Origin: Arcicella sp034519515
GTDB taxonomy: Bacteria > Bacteroidota > Bacteroidia > Cytophagales > Spirosomataceae
DNA: 64,000 bases
Assembly: GCA_034519515.1 (NCBI GenBank)
Contig: JAXHOK010000048.1
Coordinates: 90,945 to 154,944 of the forward strand
Direction of reading: 5' to 3'
Below the pieces are notes generated by a model. It was not told the DNA's origin. It worked only from the letters and a program-made list of their open reading frames with translations, and made no database searches. Below are positions 16,521-25,385 of the stretch, piece by piece; positions within the stretch are counted from its first letter, which is position 1; every line of letters begins with the position of its first letter. The position numbers and the translations under genes are program-made.

Positions 16521-16558
16521 AACAAAAAGAGTTACGAAAATTCGTAACTCTTTTTGTT
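16521..16558. terminator. bidirectional terminator between proB and tRNA-Met
   Basis: Perfect 18-bp arms AACAAAAAGAGTTACGAA (16521-16538) and complement (16541-16558) with a 2-base loop give T-runs on both strands. It can end both proB and the minus-strand tRNA transcript. Confidence 0.88.
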
Positions 16559-16568
16559 CAACTTTGGG

Positions 16569-16642
16569 TGGGCCCACTTGGAATCGAACCAAGCACCTAC
16601 TGATTATGAGTCAGTTGCTCTAACCGAATGAGCTATAGGCCC
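16569..16642 (-). tRNA. tRNA-Met (CAT anticodon)
   Basis: The minus strand folds as a cloverleaf. The acceptor arm is GGGCCTA with TGGGCCC, the D-arm AGCTCATTCGGTTAGAGCA, the anticodon arm ACTGA-CTCATAA-TCAGT with anticodon CAT, and the T-arm contains GGTTCGATTCC. The genome reads ACCCA after the acceptor, so CCA is not correctly encoded. A CAT anticodon can also mean tRNA-Ile2 after lysidine modification; the elongator Met identity is preferred by overall look but is not certain. Confidence 0.9.
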
Positions 16643-16784
16643 CCGTAAAGGATTTCGATTTCTTTACAAGTACAAAATTACGGTTTAAAAATTACTCTTG
16701 CAAAATATGTTTTTAATATTTCCGCTAAACCTTTAATTTTTTAACGTATCTAACCCACAGTTTTCACAGTAAACAACAAAAACA

Positions 16785-17186
16785 ATGAACAAGAAATTAA
16801 TTGTAGCCCTTGGCTTTTTTGCGGCAAGTTTTGCCGTAAGCATTGATACCGCAACAGCCCAAAATGGCAGAAGAGGAGAAGCTCAACAAAATCAAACTCC
16901 TGAGCAAAAAGCTGATAATCAGATACAAAGGTGGACTAAAGCCTTAACTTTAACACCTGACCAAGTAAATCAAATTAAGCCAATGTTATTGGACTTAAAC
17001 CAGAAGAGGTCTGCCATGAGAGACGCTTCAGATAAGCGTGCTGCCATGAAAGAAGTGCGTGATTTGGTGATGGCTCAGGATGAAAAAATGAAGACTATTC
17101 TTTCGGCTGACCAATTCACTAAATACGAAGATATTAAGGATGATGCCAAAGACCGTAGGAAAGGCAAGCGTGGTCGTAGAAACTAA
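16785..17186 (+). CDS. Spy/CpxP-like small periplasmic protein
   Basis: A 133-residue secreted protein with a signal peptide (about residues 1-25, ending ATAQ). The mature part is helical and charged and contains LTLTPDQVNQIKPMLLDLNQKR and LSADQFTKYEDIK, two LTxxQ-like motifs of the Spy/CpxP fold. Such proteins act as ATP-free chaperones or envelope-stress sensors. The C-terminus is strongly basic (KDRRKGKRGRRN). Confidence 0.72.
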   Translation: MNKKLIVALGFFAASFAVSIDTATAQNGRRGEAQQNQTPEQKADNQIQRWTKALTLTPDQVNQIKPMLLDLNQKRSAMRDASDKRAAMKEVRDLVMAQDEKMKTILSADQFTKYEDIKDDAKDRRKGKRGRRN

Positions 17187-17191
17187 TTTTT

Positions 17192-17260
17192 AGAGAAAAG
17201 AGTATAGATTATAGAGAAATCAACTAATGAAATACTCTCTAAAATCTATACTCTTTCCTC
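17192..17260. terminator. inverted repeat between convergent genes
   Basis: AAAGAGTATAGATT (17197-17210) pairs with AATCTATACTCTTT (17243-17256) around a 32-base loop. It lies between the stops of two convergent genes. No long T-run follows, so its role as a terminator is moderate. Confidence 0.45.
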
Positions 17261-17273
17261 CATACTCTAAATT

Positions 17274-17726
17274 CTACTTTCCGTATTTCTTAGCCAAACT
17301 CAAAATAGCTCCTGCTGCACCCGATACTGGGTTTGGAACTCCCACCATTGTATTCTTTTTCTTTCCTGATGAATCCAAAAAATAAAGCGTTGGATAACCA
17401 TCTACGGGATACATTTGAGCTACGTTTGGACCTTCGCCATTTTCATAATCTACTGCGATACAAACGTATTTTGCGTTCATGTAATCGCCCAGAGTTTTAT
17501 CCACAAATACTTGCTTTTTCAACATTTTGCAAGGACCGCACCACGTTGTGTAGCAATCCATCATCACCATTTTATTTTCTTTTTTGGCTTTGGCTAATGC
17601 TTCTTTGAATGTTCCGTTAAAGAATTGTATTCCCGTTGTACCATCCTTTTTCGCTGGCGGATTTCCTGCTAATGCACTGATTGACAAGGCAATAAATAAT
17701 GCAGTAAAGATTTTTGATTTTAACAT
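17274..17726 (-). CDS. secreted thioredoxin-family protein
   Basis: The 150-residue protein has a signal peptide (about 1-20) and a thioredoxin fold with the active site TTWCGPCKMLKKQVF (Cys63 and Cys66) and a cis-Pro loop in GYPTLYFLD. It probably reduces or isomerises disulfides, or breaks down peroxides, in the periplasm. A close relative that is a lipoprotein lies at 22173-22673, so the genome keeps two related thiol proteins 5 kb apart. Confidence 0.85.
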   Translation of the reverse strand: MLKSKIFTALFIALSISALAGNPPAKKDGTTGIQFFNGTFKEALAKAKKENKMVMMDCYTTWCGPCKMLKKQVFVDKTLGDYMNAKYVCIAVDYENGEGPNVAQMYPVDGYPTLYFLDSSGKKKNTMVGVPNPVSGAAGAILSLAKKYGK

Positions 17727-17841
17727 GATTATATTTATTTAGAATTATTTTTAGTAAATTTTGATTTACATTTTACTATTAACGTTGAAGATTAGATTTT
17801 AGTTTATAATCTCCAAACTCCTCTTTCAGCAGTAAATTATG

Positions 17842-17849
17842 TATCTTTG
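17842..17849 (+). promoter_or_regulatory. -7 promoter box TATCTTTG
   Basis: This is an exact TAnnTTTG box. It covers the first codons of a longer possible reading frame starting at 17839, which argues that translation starts at the ATG at 17872 instead. No good -33 TTG is seen at the expected spacing. Confidence 0.5.
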
Positions 17850-17871
17850 TTTTGTCAAAATTAATTCAGAA

Positions 17872-18510
17872 ATGGAACATATCAATAAATTACCTTTAAA
17901 TACTGACTCGTTTTTAGTATATTTTAATTTGCCTCGGCTTCGTTCAGGAAAGCTGATTGATGCTTGGGTAAATGCCAAAGGAAGTTTGACAAAACCAGAA
18001 TCTGAAAGAGTTGAAAAATTATATCGTAAGGCTTTGAAATCAGGGGATGGCTGGAATGAAGAGGAGTTGAAAATGAAATTTATTAGTATTTTGTTTGATT
18101 TAGTAGATATTGAGGAAGAAGATAAAATAGTTTCATTCTATGAACGCCCGATGAGTGCCACTTTCAATGGCACAAAAATATCCGTTATTTGCGATTGTCT
18201 CTTAGCTTCACCAGCGGGAATTTCAACGCCAAAAACACCTTACTTTTTCCTCCAAGAGTTTAAGAAACAAAAAGGGGATAGTAACGACCCAGAGGCTCAA
18301 ATGTTGGCAGCGATGTTGGTAGCTCAATATAAAAATGCGGATAATAAACCCATTTATGGGGCTTGGCTGGTGGGAAGTATTTGGAATTTTACACTCTTGC
18401 AAGGCAGTGAATATTTTGTAAGCCCCAAATTTGATGCTTCTGATTTAGAAGATTTAACTCAAATTGTTATTGTTCTTCGTAAATTAAAGCAATTAATAAA
18501 AGAGCGTTAA
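17872..18510 (+). CDS. conserved protein with PD-(D/E)XK-like pattern
   Basis: This product (212 residues from MEHINKLPLN) has a region at about 115-145 reading SVICDCLLASPAG...PYFFLQEFKKQKGD, with Asp, then a Q-E-F-K, then DPEAQMLAAMLVAQ. That order (D, ExK, conserved Gln helix) is what a PD-(D/E)XK nuclease-fold protein shows. GAWLVGSIWNF follows. The match is by pattern only. It may be a nuclease-like protein of unknown job. The gene is monocistronic and ends at a strong terminator. Confidence 0.6.
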   Translation: MEHINKLPLNTDSFLVYFNLPRLRSGKLIDAWVNAKGSLTKPESERVEKLYRKALKSGDGWNEEELKMKFISILFDLVDIEEEDKIVSFYERPMSATFNGTKISVICDCLLASPAGISTPKTPYFFLQEFKKQKGDSNDPEAQMLAAMLVAQYKNADNKPIYGAWLVGSIWNFTLLQGSEYFVSPKFDASDLEDLTQIVIVLRKLKQLIKER

Positions 18511-18512
18511 AT

Positions 18513-18548
18513 AAAAAAGGATTGAGCCAAACAACTCAATCCTTTTTT
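18513..18548. terminator. bidirectional terminator
   Basis: AAAAAAGGATTGAG (18513-18526) pairs with CTCAATCCTTTTTT (18535-18548), serving both the plus-strand gene and pheT on the minus strand. Confidence 0.88.
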
Positions 18549-18552
18549 GTTT

Positions 18553-20979
18553 CTACTTCCTTATCACTGCCCCAATCTCTTTTTCAAACGCTCCAATCAG
18601 TTTTTCCATTGTTTTGTCGATAACTTTATCCGTTAGTGTCTGTTCATTATCTTGCAGAATAAAACTTACTGAATAAGATTTTTTACCCTCACCCAAATTA
18701 TCTCCTTGATACACATCAAAAACGTTGATTTGACGGAGTAGATTCTTTTCATAATTGCGAGAAATCTTTTGAATCTGCTCGAAACTTACTGCTTTGTCAA
18801 TCACCAACGAAAGGTCTCTTTTTACTTCGGGGAATTTGGGTAATTCCACAAAAGTAGCCTTGTCGTTGTATTGTTTGAACAAATAATCCCAATCGAAATC
18901 TGCCATAAAAACGTGCTGTTTTACTTCGGCTTTTTTGGCTACGTTTGGTTTAATTAGTCCCAATTTTACTACTTCTTTTTTATTCAGAATATAACTCAAA
19001 CCGTATTCAAAAGTTGCAGAATTTTCGAGGGGTTTGGTATCTAAACTTTTGAAGCCTAAACTTCCCAAAACCTTATTTACGGCACTTGCCAAGGTATGGA
19101 ATGCCACTTTCTGAGATTTCATTTGCCAAGTTTCTGATTCGGTATTTCCCGTTAGGAAAATCGCTAAATGACGCTTTTCAACGTATTTATCGTTGATTTT
19201 ATGATAGGTTTTTCCAAAATCAAACACTCGTAAATCCTTCTGACGACGATTAATATTATACGCTAAAACCTCTAAGCCCGAAAACAACATTGTCTGACGC
19301 ATCACGCCCAAATCTTCTGAGAGTTTATTCAGAATCTCTACGTTTTCATTGGGTAAATCTGCCTTGATTAATTCCGAATAAGCAGGTTTTGTTAAGGAAT
19401 TAGTAATGATTTCATTGAAACCATTTGCCGCCAAAACTTGTGAGATTTTCATCTGCAAATTATCACGGTCTTTGGCGGGGAAACTCGAAAGCAAATCTGT
19501 GCCTAAATTCTCCGATAATTCGATATTATTGAATCCATAAATTCGTAAAATCTCTTCAATTACGTCCGCCTCACGGGTAACGTCCACACGGTAGGGCGGA
19601 ACGATTGCCGTAAATCCATTTTCGGTTTCATCTTGAATTTTGATGTCCAAAGCCGTCAGGATGTCTTTGATGAGGTCTTTCTCTAACTTTTTACCAATTA
19701 ATCTATCCACATTTTTATACAAAACCTCTACTTTAAAATCCTCGATGGGATTTGGATAAAAATCTGTTAACTCCGAAGCAATTTCGCCACCTGCCAATTC
19801 TTGAATCAACAAAGCGGCATATTTTAAGGCAAATAATTTGGCGTTGGGGTCGGTACCACGTTCAAAACGGAATGAAGCATCGGTTTTTAAGCCGTGACGT
19901 TGGGCAGTTTTACGAACTGAGGCAGGGTCAAAATAAGCTACTTCCAAATAAACCCGATTGGTTTCGGGCTTGATTCCTGATTTCATTCCGCCAAAAACAC
20001 CCGCAATTCCTACGGGTTCTTCGGCATCACAAATCATCAGGTCAGTTTCACCCAATGTGCGTTCTACTTCGTCCAAAGTGGTAAATTTTGTTCCTGCGGG
20101 AAGGGTTTTTACCACAATTTTTTGCCCTTTTATGGCGTGCCAATCGTAAGCGTGCATCGGTTGCCCGAGTCCGTGACAAATGTAATTGGTAATATCAACA
20201 ATGTTATTTATCGGACGTAAACCAATGGTTTCCAGATATTTACGCAACCATTCGGGCGATTCTTTTACGGTAACGCCATCAATCGTAACGCCACAAAAAC
20301 GGGGACAATCTTCGGGTTTTTCTACGATTAATTCAATCGGGAAATTATTATTAGAAACCTTGAAGTTTTCAACCGATGGCAAAGTGATTTCACGATTCGT
20401 TTTTGCCTTAATATCACGAGCCACGCCCCAATGCGAAGCTGCATCCGCACGGTTGGGAGTCAAGCCGATTTCGATTAATAAATCTGCTTCTAAGTTGAAA
20501 TATTGGGCAGCTGGCGTTCCGTTCGCTAAATCGGTATCTAATACCAAAATTCCATCGTGTGATGTACCTAAGCCCAATTCGTCTTCGGCACAAATCATTC
20601 CTTCTGACAGATGTCCGTAGGTTTTTTTGCTGGTAATCTGAAAAATTGGCGTTCCTTTTTGGTGGTCATAAAGGGTTGTGCCAACGGTTGCCACGATGAC
20701 TTTTTGCCCAGCCGCCACATTCGCTGCTCCGCATATTACCTGTGAAGGCGTACCCGTTCCGATGTCCACGGTGGTGAGGCTCAACATTTTTTCTTTGACC
20801 TCAAAGCGTTCACAGGTAAGCACTTCGCCCACCACAAAACCTTGCAAACCACCCAAAATAGCCTCGTGGCGTTCGATGGATTCAACTTCCAAGCCCGTAC
20901 CCGTCAATAATTCGTCTAATTCCTGAGCGGATTCAGTTATTTCAATAAAATTTTTAAGCCAATTAAGGGAAATTTTCAT
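18553..20979 (-). CDS. pheT: phenylalanine-tRNA ligase beta subunit
   Basis: An 808-residue protein with all expected parts. The N-terminus MKISLNWLKNFIEI is followed by a tRNA-binding (EMAP-like) domain, a B3/B4 editing region (NRADAASHWGVARDIKA, THGLGQPMHAYDW-like), a B5 domain (about 405-475), a catalytic-like core (about 490-690) and a C-terminal FDX-ACB anticodon-binding domain. The start at 20979 is chosen because the 12 codons before it are read from a GGTGAACGG-type intergenic repeat and do not belong to the family. pheS is not adjacent. Confidence 0.93.
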   Translation of the reverse strand: MKISLNWLKNFIEITESAQELDELLTGTGLEVESIERHEAILGGLQGFVVGEVLTCERFEVKEKMLSLTTVDIGTGTPSQVICGAANVAAGQKVIVATVGTTLYDHQKGTPIFQITSKKTYGHLSEGMICAEDELGLGTSHDGILVLDTDLANGTPAAQYFNLEADLLIEIGLTPNRADAASHWGVARDIKAKTNREITLPSVENFKVSNNNFPIELIVEKPEDCPRFCGVTIDGVTVKESPEWLRKYLETIGLRPINNIVDITNYICHGLGQPMHAYDWHAIKGQKIVVKTLPAGTKFTTLDEVERTLGETDLMICDAEEPVGIAGVFGGMKSGIKPETNRVYLEVAYFDPASVRKTAQRHGLKTDASFRFERGTDPNAKLFALKYAALLIQELAGGEIASELTDFYPNPIEDFKVEVLYKNVDRLIGKKLEKDLIKDILTALDIKIQDETENGFTAIVPPYRVDVTREADVIEEILRIYGFNNIELSENLGTDLLSSFPAKDRDNLQMKISQVLAANGFNEIITNSLTKPAYSELIKADLPNENVEILNKLSEDLGVMRQTMLFSGLEVLAYNINRRQKDLRVFDFGKTYHKINDKYVEKRHLAIFLTGNTESETWQMKSQKVAFHTLASAVNKVLGSLGFKSLDTKPLENSATFEYGLSYILNKKEVVKLGLIKPNVAKKAEVKQHVFMADFDWDYLFKQYNDKATFVELPKFPEVKRDLSLVIDKAVSFEQIQKISRNYEKNLLRQINVFDVYQGDNLGEGKKSYSVSFILQDNEQTLTDKVIDKTMEKLIGAFEKEIGAVIRK

Positions 20980-20992
20980 TCTTTGCAAATTT

Positions 20993-21110
20993 TCGGTGAA
21001 CGGTGAAGGGTTCACGGTGAACGGGAAAGTGGCTTACGATTTAAACGGACAAAGATAAGATTTTGCAAAACCGTTTACCTTTGACCGTTTACCGTGTACC
21101 GATAAACAAA
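20993..21110. repeat. GGTGAACGG/GGTAAACGG dispersed repeats
   Basis: Direct and inverted copies (CGGTGAACGGTGAAGGGTTC and ACCGTTTACCGTGTACCG) flank a short spacer just upstream of pheT. They belong to the family also found at 4.4, 4.7, 15.3, 34.6 and 34.8 kb. Confidence 0.75.
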
Positions 21111-21246
21111 GTTACAACAAAATGGAATGGAGAATGGATGAGAAATAACTTATGTAACAAAACTAAGATTAATTTAAAAATATTATTTAGTTTTAATTAT
21201 CTAATACAACTTTTTGATTAATTTTACGCAAATCACTTGATATCCA

Positions 21247-21741
21247 ATGAAAATAGAAATTGTTAAATTACCTCAATATTCGGGCATGAAAACCACATTT
21301 TATTCTGTTTTTATTGACAACAATGAAATGACATTATTTGATAAATTCTTGGAAGAAAATTTTGAAAAGTTTCCAGATGAAATAGATGATATTTTACTAA
21401 GAATTGATTTGATGGCTTTCAGAACAGGTGCAAAGAAAAATATGTTTAAAGAAAACGAAGGAAGTTTGGGTGATTTAGTTTGTGCATTATACGATTTACC
21501 TAACTCAAATCTTAGATTGTACTGCATTCGTTTAGGAAGTAGTATTATTGTATTGGGTGGCGGAGGACATAAGTCAAAAGCCATTCGAGCTTTGCAAGAA
21601 GACCCCAAATTGACGAGTGAAAATAAATTAATGCGTATTATTTCAGATGTAATTGCTTACCAAACTAAAGGAAAAGAAATCTATTGGTCTGCAAATGAAA
21701 TGGAACTTTTAGGAAATTTAACTTTTGAAACCGATGAATAA
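21247..21741 (+). CDS. HigB/RelE-like toxin of a type II toxin-antitoxin pair
   Basis: The 164-residue protein has the hallmark string NLRLYCIRLGSSIIVLGGGGHKSKA (25 residues, about 91-115) followed by IRALQEDPKLTSENKL, seen in the larger phage-type HigB/Gp49-like toxins of Bacteroidota. These cut mRNA on the ribosome. Its stop codon overlaps the start of the XRE antitoxin by eight bases (ATGAATAA), the toxin-first order usual for HigBA. It is likely autoregulated by the antitoxin. Confidence 0.78.
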   Translation: MKIEIVKLPQYSGMKTTFYSVFIDNNEMTLFDKFLEENFEKFPDEIDDILLRIDLMAFRTGAKKNMFKENEGSLGDLVCALYDLPNSNLRLYCIRLGSSIIVLGGGGHKSKAIRALQEDPKLTSENKLMRIISDVIAYQTKGKEIYWSANEMELLGNLTFETDE

Positions 21742-22117
21742 AGCACGAGAATACCATAGTCCAATTATTGAAAAAATACAGAAAAGGATTAGCCCCGAGA
21801 AACGAGAGCAAGTTACCAAACGTATGCTCTTAGCCGCTCGAATTGATGATAAAATCAGAGAAAGGGGACTTTCAAATCAAGAATTTGCTTTTATGATTGG
21901 CAAAAAACCATCTGAAATTAGCAAGTGGCTGAGTGGAACGCATAATTTCACTACGGAAACCCTCTGGGAAATCGAGCGTGTCCTCAATATCCAATTAGTG
22001 GCGGGTCCAATTCCTTTGAGTCGTGAACAAGAATTGAACGAAATGAAAGCATTTGTGGCTGATGAAGTTATGAAAGCCTTGGATAAATATATTGCTTTCA
22101 AAGCCGTAATAGCATAA
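21734..22117 (+). CDS. HigA-like XRE antitoxin
   Basis: A 127-residue HTH protein: LSNQEFAFMIGKKPSEISKWLSGTHNF forms the helix-turn-helix at about residues 43-69. The ATG at 21734 overlaps the toxin stop. A TTG three codons earlier is also possible but has no paralogue support. It is closely similar to the orphan XRE gene at 11458-11754, especially across ARIDD and KWLSGTHNFT.ET. A terminator follows. Confidence 0.82.
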   Translation: MNKAREYHSPIIEKIQKRISPEKREQVTKRMLLAARIDDKIRERGLSNQEFAFMIGKKPSEISKWLSGTHNFTTETLWEIERVLNIQLVAGPIPLSREQELNEMKAFVADEVMKALDKYIAFKAVIA

Positions 22118-22145
22118 AAAAAAGCCCTCACAAACGGAGGGCTTC
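22116..22145. terminator. bidirectional terminator
   Basis: AAAAAAAAGCCCTC (22116-22129) with GAGGGCTT (22137-22144) forms a GC-rich hairpin between the convergent antitoxin and thioredoxin genes; the T-run is on the minus strand. Confidence 0.7.
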
Positions 22146-22172
22146 TATATAATTAAACTATTCACTAAGTTC

Positions 22173-22673
22173 TTACATTGATTTGCGGACGGTTTGTTCG
22201 GCTTTTGCCAAAAGGGCTTCTGCACTGATTCCGCCTACTTGATGATTGACGACTCTGCCGTATTTATCCAAAAACAAAAGCGTTGGATAGGCTTCGATGC
22301 CGTATTTTTTGGCAATCGTCATGCCTTCGGTTGTTTCCATGTCAATTGCCATCGACACATATTTATCTTTCATGAAATCACCCAAAGGAACATCCGTAAA
22401 AGTGTATTTTTTCAACATCTTGCACGGACCACACCATGTGGTGTAACAATCCACAAAAAGCAATTTATTTTCGGCTTTTGCCTTTTCTAAGCCCTCTTGT
22501 AATGTTCCCGCAAAGAAGGCAATTCCTTGTTCGGGTTGCGTTATGGGGTCGGTGGTGGGTTCTTCGGTAATAACGATTTCCTCTTCCGATTGTGAAACTA
22601 CCTGGGGCTGTTGAGCAACCTTACAACCCGCAAAAATGATGGTAGCAAAAGCAAAAATTCTGAGTCTGTTCAT
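22173..22673 (-). CDS. thioredoxin-family lipoprotein
   Basis: The 166-residue protein has a lipoprotein signal (lipobox FAGC, Cys17), a Ser/Glu/Thr-rich linker (about 20-50) and a thioredoxin domain with WCGPC (Cys81, Cys84) and cis-Pro loop AYPTLLFLD. It shares the DCYTTWCGPCKMLKK string with the secreted thioredoxin at 17274-17726. It would work at the membrane surface facing the periplasm. Confidence 0.85.
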   Translation of the reverse strand: MNRLRIFAFATIIFAGCKVAQQPQVVSQSEEEIVITEEPTTDPITQPEQGIAFFAGTLQEGLEKAKAENKLLFVDCYTTWCGPCKMLKKYTFTDVPLGDFMKDKYVSMAIDMETTEGMTIAKKYGIEAYPTLLFLDKYGRVVNHQVGGISAEALLAKAEQTVRKSM

Positions 22674-22797
22674 GGATGCTGTGTCTTGATGGATTAACGA
22701 AATATCAAAACGGTTATTGTTTACATCAACATACTTTCAAGAATCTTGCCAATTTTTGGGTTTGGGGTATTTGATTGATTTTTAGTTGGTTAGAAGT

Positions 22798-22895
22798 GAA
22801 AAAACTCCCCTCTCCACGAAGGACTGCTAAGTTGTATTGTTTTTTGAAGTCCCTCTCCACGGTAGAGGAATTGGGGGCGACCGACGCTTCGGTGA
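22798..22895. repeat. CCCTCTCCACG repeats in a gene gap
   Basis: Two copies of CCCTCTCCACG (22807 and 22851 regions) and GACCGACGCTTCGGTGAGGT lie between the thioredoxin and lipoprotein genes, another low-complexity gene-border repeat. Confidence 0.45.
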
Positions 22896-22898
22896 GGT

Positions 22899-23657
22899 CT
22901 AAAACAACCCCAACTCCACCACCGAAACCGTATTCACAATCACCTTTATCTTTTTGCCTTTCACGGTCTTGATTAAACTCTTGCCCGTTTTGGCGTATAA
23001 TTGTAGGCTTGTTTGCTTGAAAAACTTGGCATCGTCCATGGCATCTTTTACGGCTGCACTGCTGAATGTGAGCGACATTTTATCGGTACTCACATTGCCT
23101 TCACCCTCCAAACTGCCATAACTAAAAAACTTATTGTTCGATACCTGCACGTAATCCGCTTTGTTGGCACTGATGTCGAGGTCAAACTTCCATTCTTTGC
23201 CCGATACTGGTTTTGGAATCGCTGACAGATTCAAAACTTTCGGGAATTGACTCGTACAAATCTCAATTGCTGTACCATCGGGTAGCGTAAAACGCCAATT
23301 GGCTGTTTTGTTTTCTTCCGAATCGGTCAGTTGAAATTGCCCATTGGCGGCAACTTGGAAGGGCTTATTGTTGAAATAGGCACTCTTCAAATCAAGACCC
23401 GTATAGGCTTTGGGGTCATACATCAACACCGCATAACGAGTTTCCTTAAACTTGCCATCTGCCGAATAGAAGCGGTTTACTTCCACAAAACCATCGGTAT
23501 CCAACACCGACTGATTTTTATAAGCCACCTCCGAAGTTTCGGTGAGGCATTCGGTTTTCAACAGTACGTTATTGCCAACCGCAGGGTCTTCAACGCTACT
23601 TTTATCACAACTCAACAAGGCAAACAAAATGCCTGTAATTAATAGGGGGTGTTTCAC
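22899..23657 (-). CDS. lipoprotein of unknown function
   Basis: The 252-residue protein has a lipobox (ALLSC, Cys17) after a short hydrophobic signal. The mature part is beta-rich, with alternating hydrophobic residues and no known catalytic motif. No family was recognised. It starts ten bases downstream of the stop of the beta-propeller gene on the same strand, so the two may be co-transcribed. Confidence 0.65.
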   Translation of the reverse strand: MKHPLLITGILFALLSCDKSSVEDPAVGNNVLLKTECLTETSEVAYKNQSVLDTDGFVEVNRFYSADGKFKETRYAVLMYDPKAYTGLDLKSAYFNNKPFQVAANGQFQLTDSEENKTANWRFTLPDGTAIEICTSQFPKVLNLSAIPKPVSGKEWKFDLDISANKADYVQVSNNKFFSYGSLEGEGNVSTDKMSLTFSSAAVKDAMDDAKFFKQTSLQLYAKTGKSLIKTVKGKKIKVIVNTVSVVELGLF

Positions 23658-23667
23658 GGGGTTTGTT

Positions 23668-24795
23668 TTATAGTTTTTCTCTTTCTAAAATCAATAAATT
23701 ATCATTCCAATCTTTGAGGTAAACTTTATCTTTATGAATAGAAATATCATTTATATAAGTCTCGTTTGGATGTACAAAACTCCAAATAATCTCTCTTTTT
23801 TCAATATCAAAAATATGCAAGTAGTTATCATTTACTCCTAATACATAAATTAGATTTTCTATTCTTATGCTACGCCCCAAAGTCATTTCTGGGAAAGCAT
23901 TAAAAATTATATTTACCTCTTTTGTAATAATATCCAATTCAAAAACAAACGAAAACCATGTTAAATACATCTTGTTAGTTTCTGGGATAAGATGCCAATT
24001 AGCAATATCTCCCACACTCGTATCGCCCGTAGTCATGGGTTTCACAATTTTGTAAATTTCTTGGGGAAGGGATTTACGGAAATCGTTTATTATCCATTTT
24101 TTCTTGCCTGTATTTGTATCAATCCCAAGTATTTTATAGTCTGTAATTTGTGCTATTAAAACTCCCTGATGAATTGCAATTAATCCATTTACTCTACCTT
24201 GCTTGATTCCTTCATAATTGTTATTAGGTTTATATTTACCTAATTCATTTACTGGAAAACTCCATTTTTCAATTCCTGTATTAGCATCTAAACACCTTAT
24301 TTCATATCCATTTACCACATAAAGGCTTTTTTCGTCTGATAAGAAATCGCTATCAAATCTTTTAGTATTAGACCAAACTGTTTCTAACGTATCAGGATTA
24401 ACCAAACTGATAAAACCTCTGTCTATTATTTCATAGTTAGATTCTATTTTTTCTGTTAGATTCTCTATCAAAATCATATCTTTATAACTTCCTACAAATC
24501 CGATATAATCATTTTTTATAAATTCGTATTGACGATTTTCAACCAAGTCAATCACGTAGGATTTGCCCTTAAATACGTCATTTGTATAATACAGTTTATT
24601 TTTAAAAATTCCCACGCCATTAAAATTTGGACGACTTGTTTTTATGTCTTCTTCAAAGACTATATTATTTATTAAAATTAAGCTATCAATCCATTTGCTG
24701 TTTTTAAATATTATTTTTTTTGAAACAACATACCTGTCAGATATTACTCGAATAAGAGTATTTTGGATAGTCTCTATTAAGTTATATTTTATCAT
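23668..24795 (-). CDS. PQQ-like beta-propeller protein, possible immunity protein
   Basis: This 375-residue cytoplasmic protein without a signal peptide has blade repeats of the PQQ/WD-like type: IRCLDANTGIEKWSF (about 185), ILGIDTNTGKKKWII (about 225) and LHIFDIEKREIIWSF (about 335). It starts only seven bases after a toxin-tip gene on the same strand. In polymorphic toxin loci of Bacteroidota the gene right after the toxin end is usually its immunity gene, so immunity to the neighbouring nuclease-like toxin is the best guess (inference). Confidence 0.62.
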   Translation of the reverse strand: MIKYNLIETIQNTLIRVISDRYVVSKKIIFKNSKWIDSLILINNIVFEEDIKTSRPNFNGVGIFKNKLYYTNDVFKGKSYVIDLVENRQYEFIKNDYIGFVGSYKDMILIENLTEKIESNYEIIDRGFISLVNPDTLETVWSNTKRFDSDFLSDEKSLYVVNGYEIRCLDANTGIEKWSFPVNELGKYKPNNNYEGIKQGRVNGLIAIHQGVLIAQITDYKILGIDTNTGKKKWIINDFRKSLPQEIYKIVKPMTTGDTSVGDIANWHLIPETNKMYLTWFSFVFELDIITKEVNIIFNAFPEMTLGRSIRIENLIYVLGVNDNYLHIFDIEKREIIWSFVHPNETYINDISIHKDKVYLKDWNDNLLILEREKL

Positions 24796-24802
24796 TTTAC
24801 AT

Positions 24803-25210
24803 CTAAAAATGAAAAAAGTTTTTCATGTAACCAGGATCAACATTATTTACTGCATCGGAGAATTTATCAAAATTATTAATTTGATTAGCATTTAAAAAAG
24901 CACTCGTTTCTCCTCCCATTGCATCAAAAGTACCCTGTAAATCCTTTTTAAATAAAGTAACATATTTGGCTTTGATGGTAGTTTTTGCTGCATCAATAGT
25001 TGCATAACCTGCGGCATCAAAACGTATTCTGTCAAAATCAAATATTTGGGTAAAGTTAGCCTGTTGTTTAAAATAGTTACCTAACTGATCTGTAAAAGCA
25101 CGGCTGTTTATACCATTAATATAGTCTGCACTCCATGATTTCAACTCAATGAATCTACCGTTTCCAGCTGTTGTTGGTGTTTTTTCCACCAACAACACGA
25201 GCGTAAGCAA
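24803..25210 (-). CDS. C-terminal toxin domain of a polymorphic toxin, N-terminally truncated
   Basis: The 135-residue frame has only a TTG start and begins inside a hydrophobic string (LLTLVLLVEKTPTT). Then GNGRFIELKSWSADYIN (about 17-33) has an E-L-K of the (D/E)xK nuclease type. The rest, with FTDQLGNYFKQQANF and a Phe-rich end, resembles the tip of large secreted toxins. No carrier region (Rhs, LamG, repeats) precedes it. Upstream, a short frame begins MNKTLNTNKINLNFRSW and stops at TGA. This is a toxin tip left behind after loss of its carrier, or an orphan cassette for recombination with a full-length toxin gene elsewhere. Confidence 0.5.
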   Translation of the reverse strand: MLTLVLLVEKTPTTAGNGRFIELKSWSADYINGINSRAFTDQLGNYFKQQANFTQIFDFDRIRFDAAGYATIDAAKTTIKAKYVTLFKKDLQGTFDAMGGETSAFLNANQINNFDKFSDAVNNVDPGYMKNFFHF

Positions 25211-25349
25211 CTCACCAACTACGGAAATTAAGGTTTATCTTGTTGGTATTCAATGTTTTATTCATAAAAATAAATTTTGTGTTATCGAATTTAGTGCTTG
25301 TTTTCGCACGTGTTATTTGTCGAAAAAAGACCAAAAATGACATTAAACC

Positions 25350-25385
25350 AAACAGGCTTGCGAATATGTTTCGTAAGCCTGTTTT
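25350..25385. terminator. hairpin overlapping the toxin stop
   Basis: AAACAGGCTTGCGAA with the complementary TTCGTAAGCCTGTTT forms a hairpin with one mismatch and a TATG loop. It overlaps the last codon of the broken RelE-like toxin. Confidence 0.55.
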
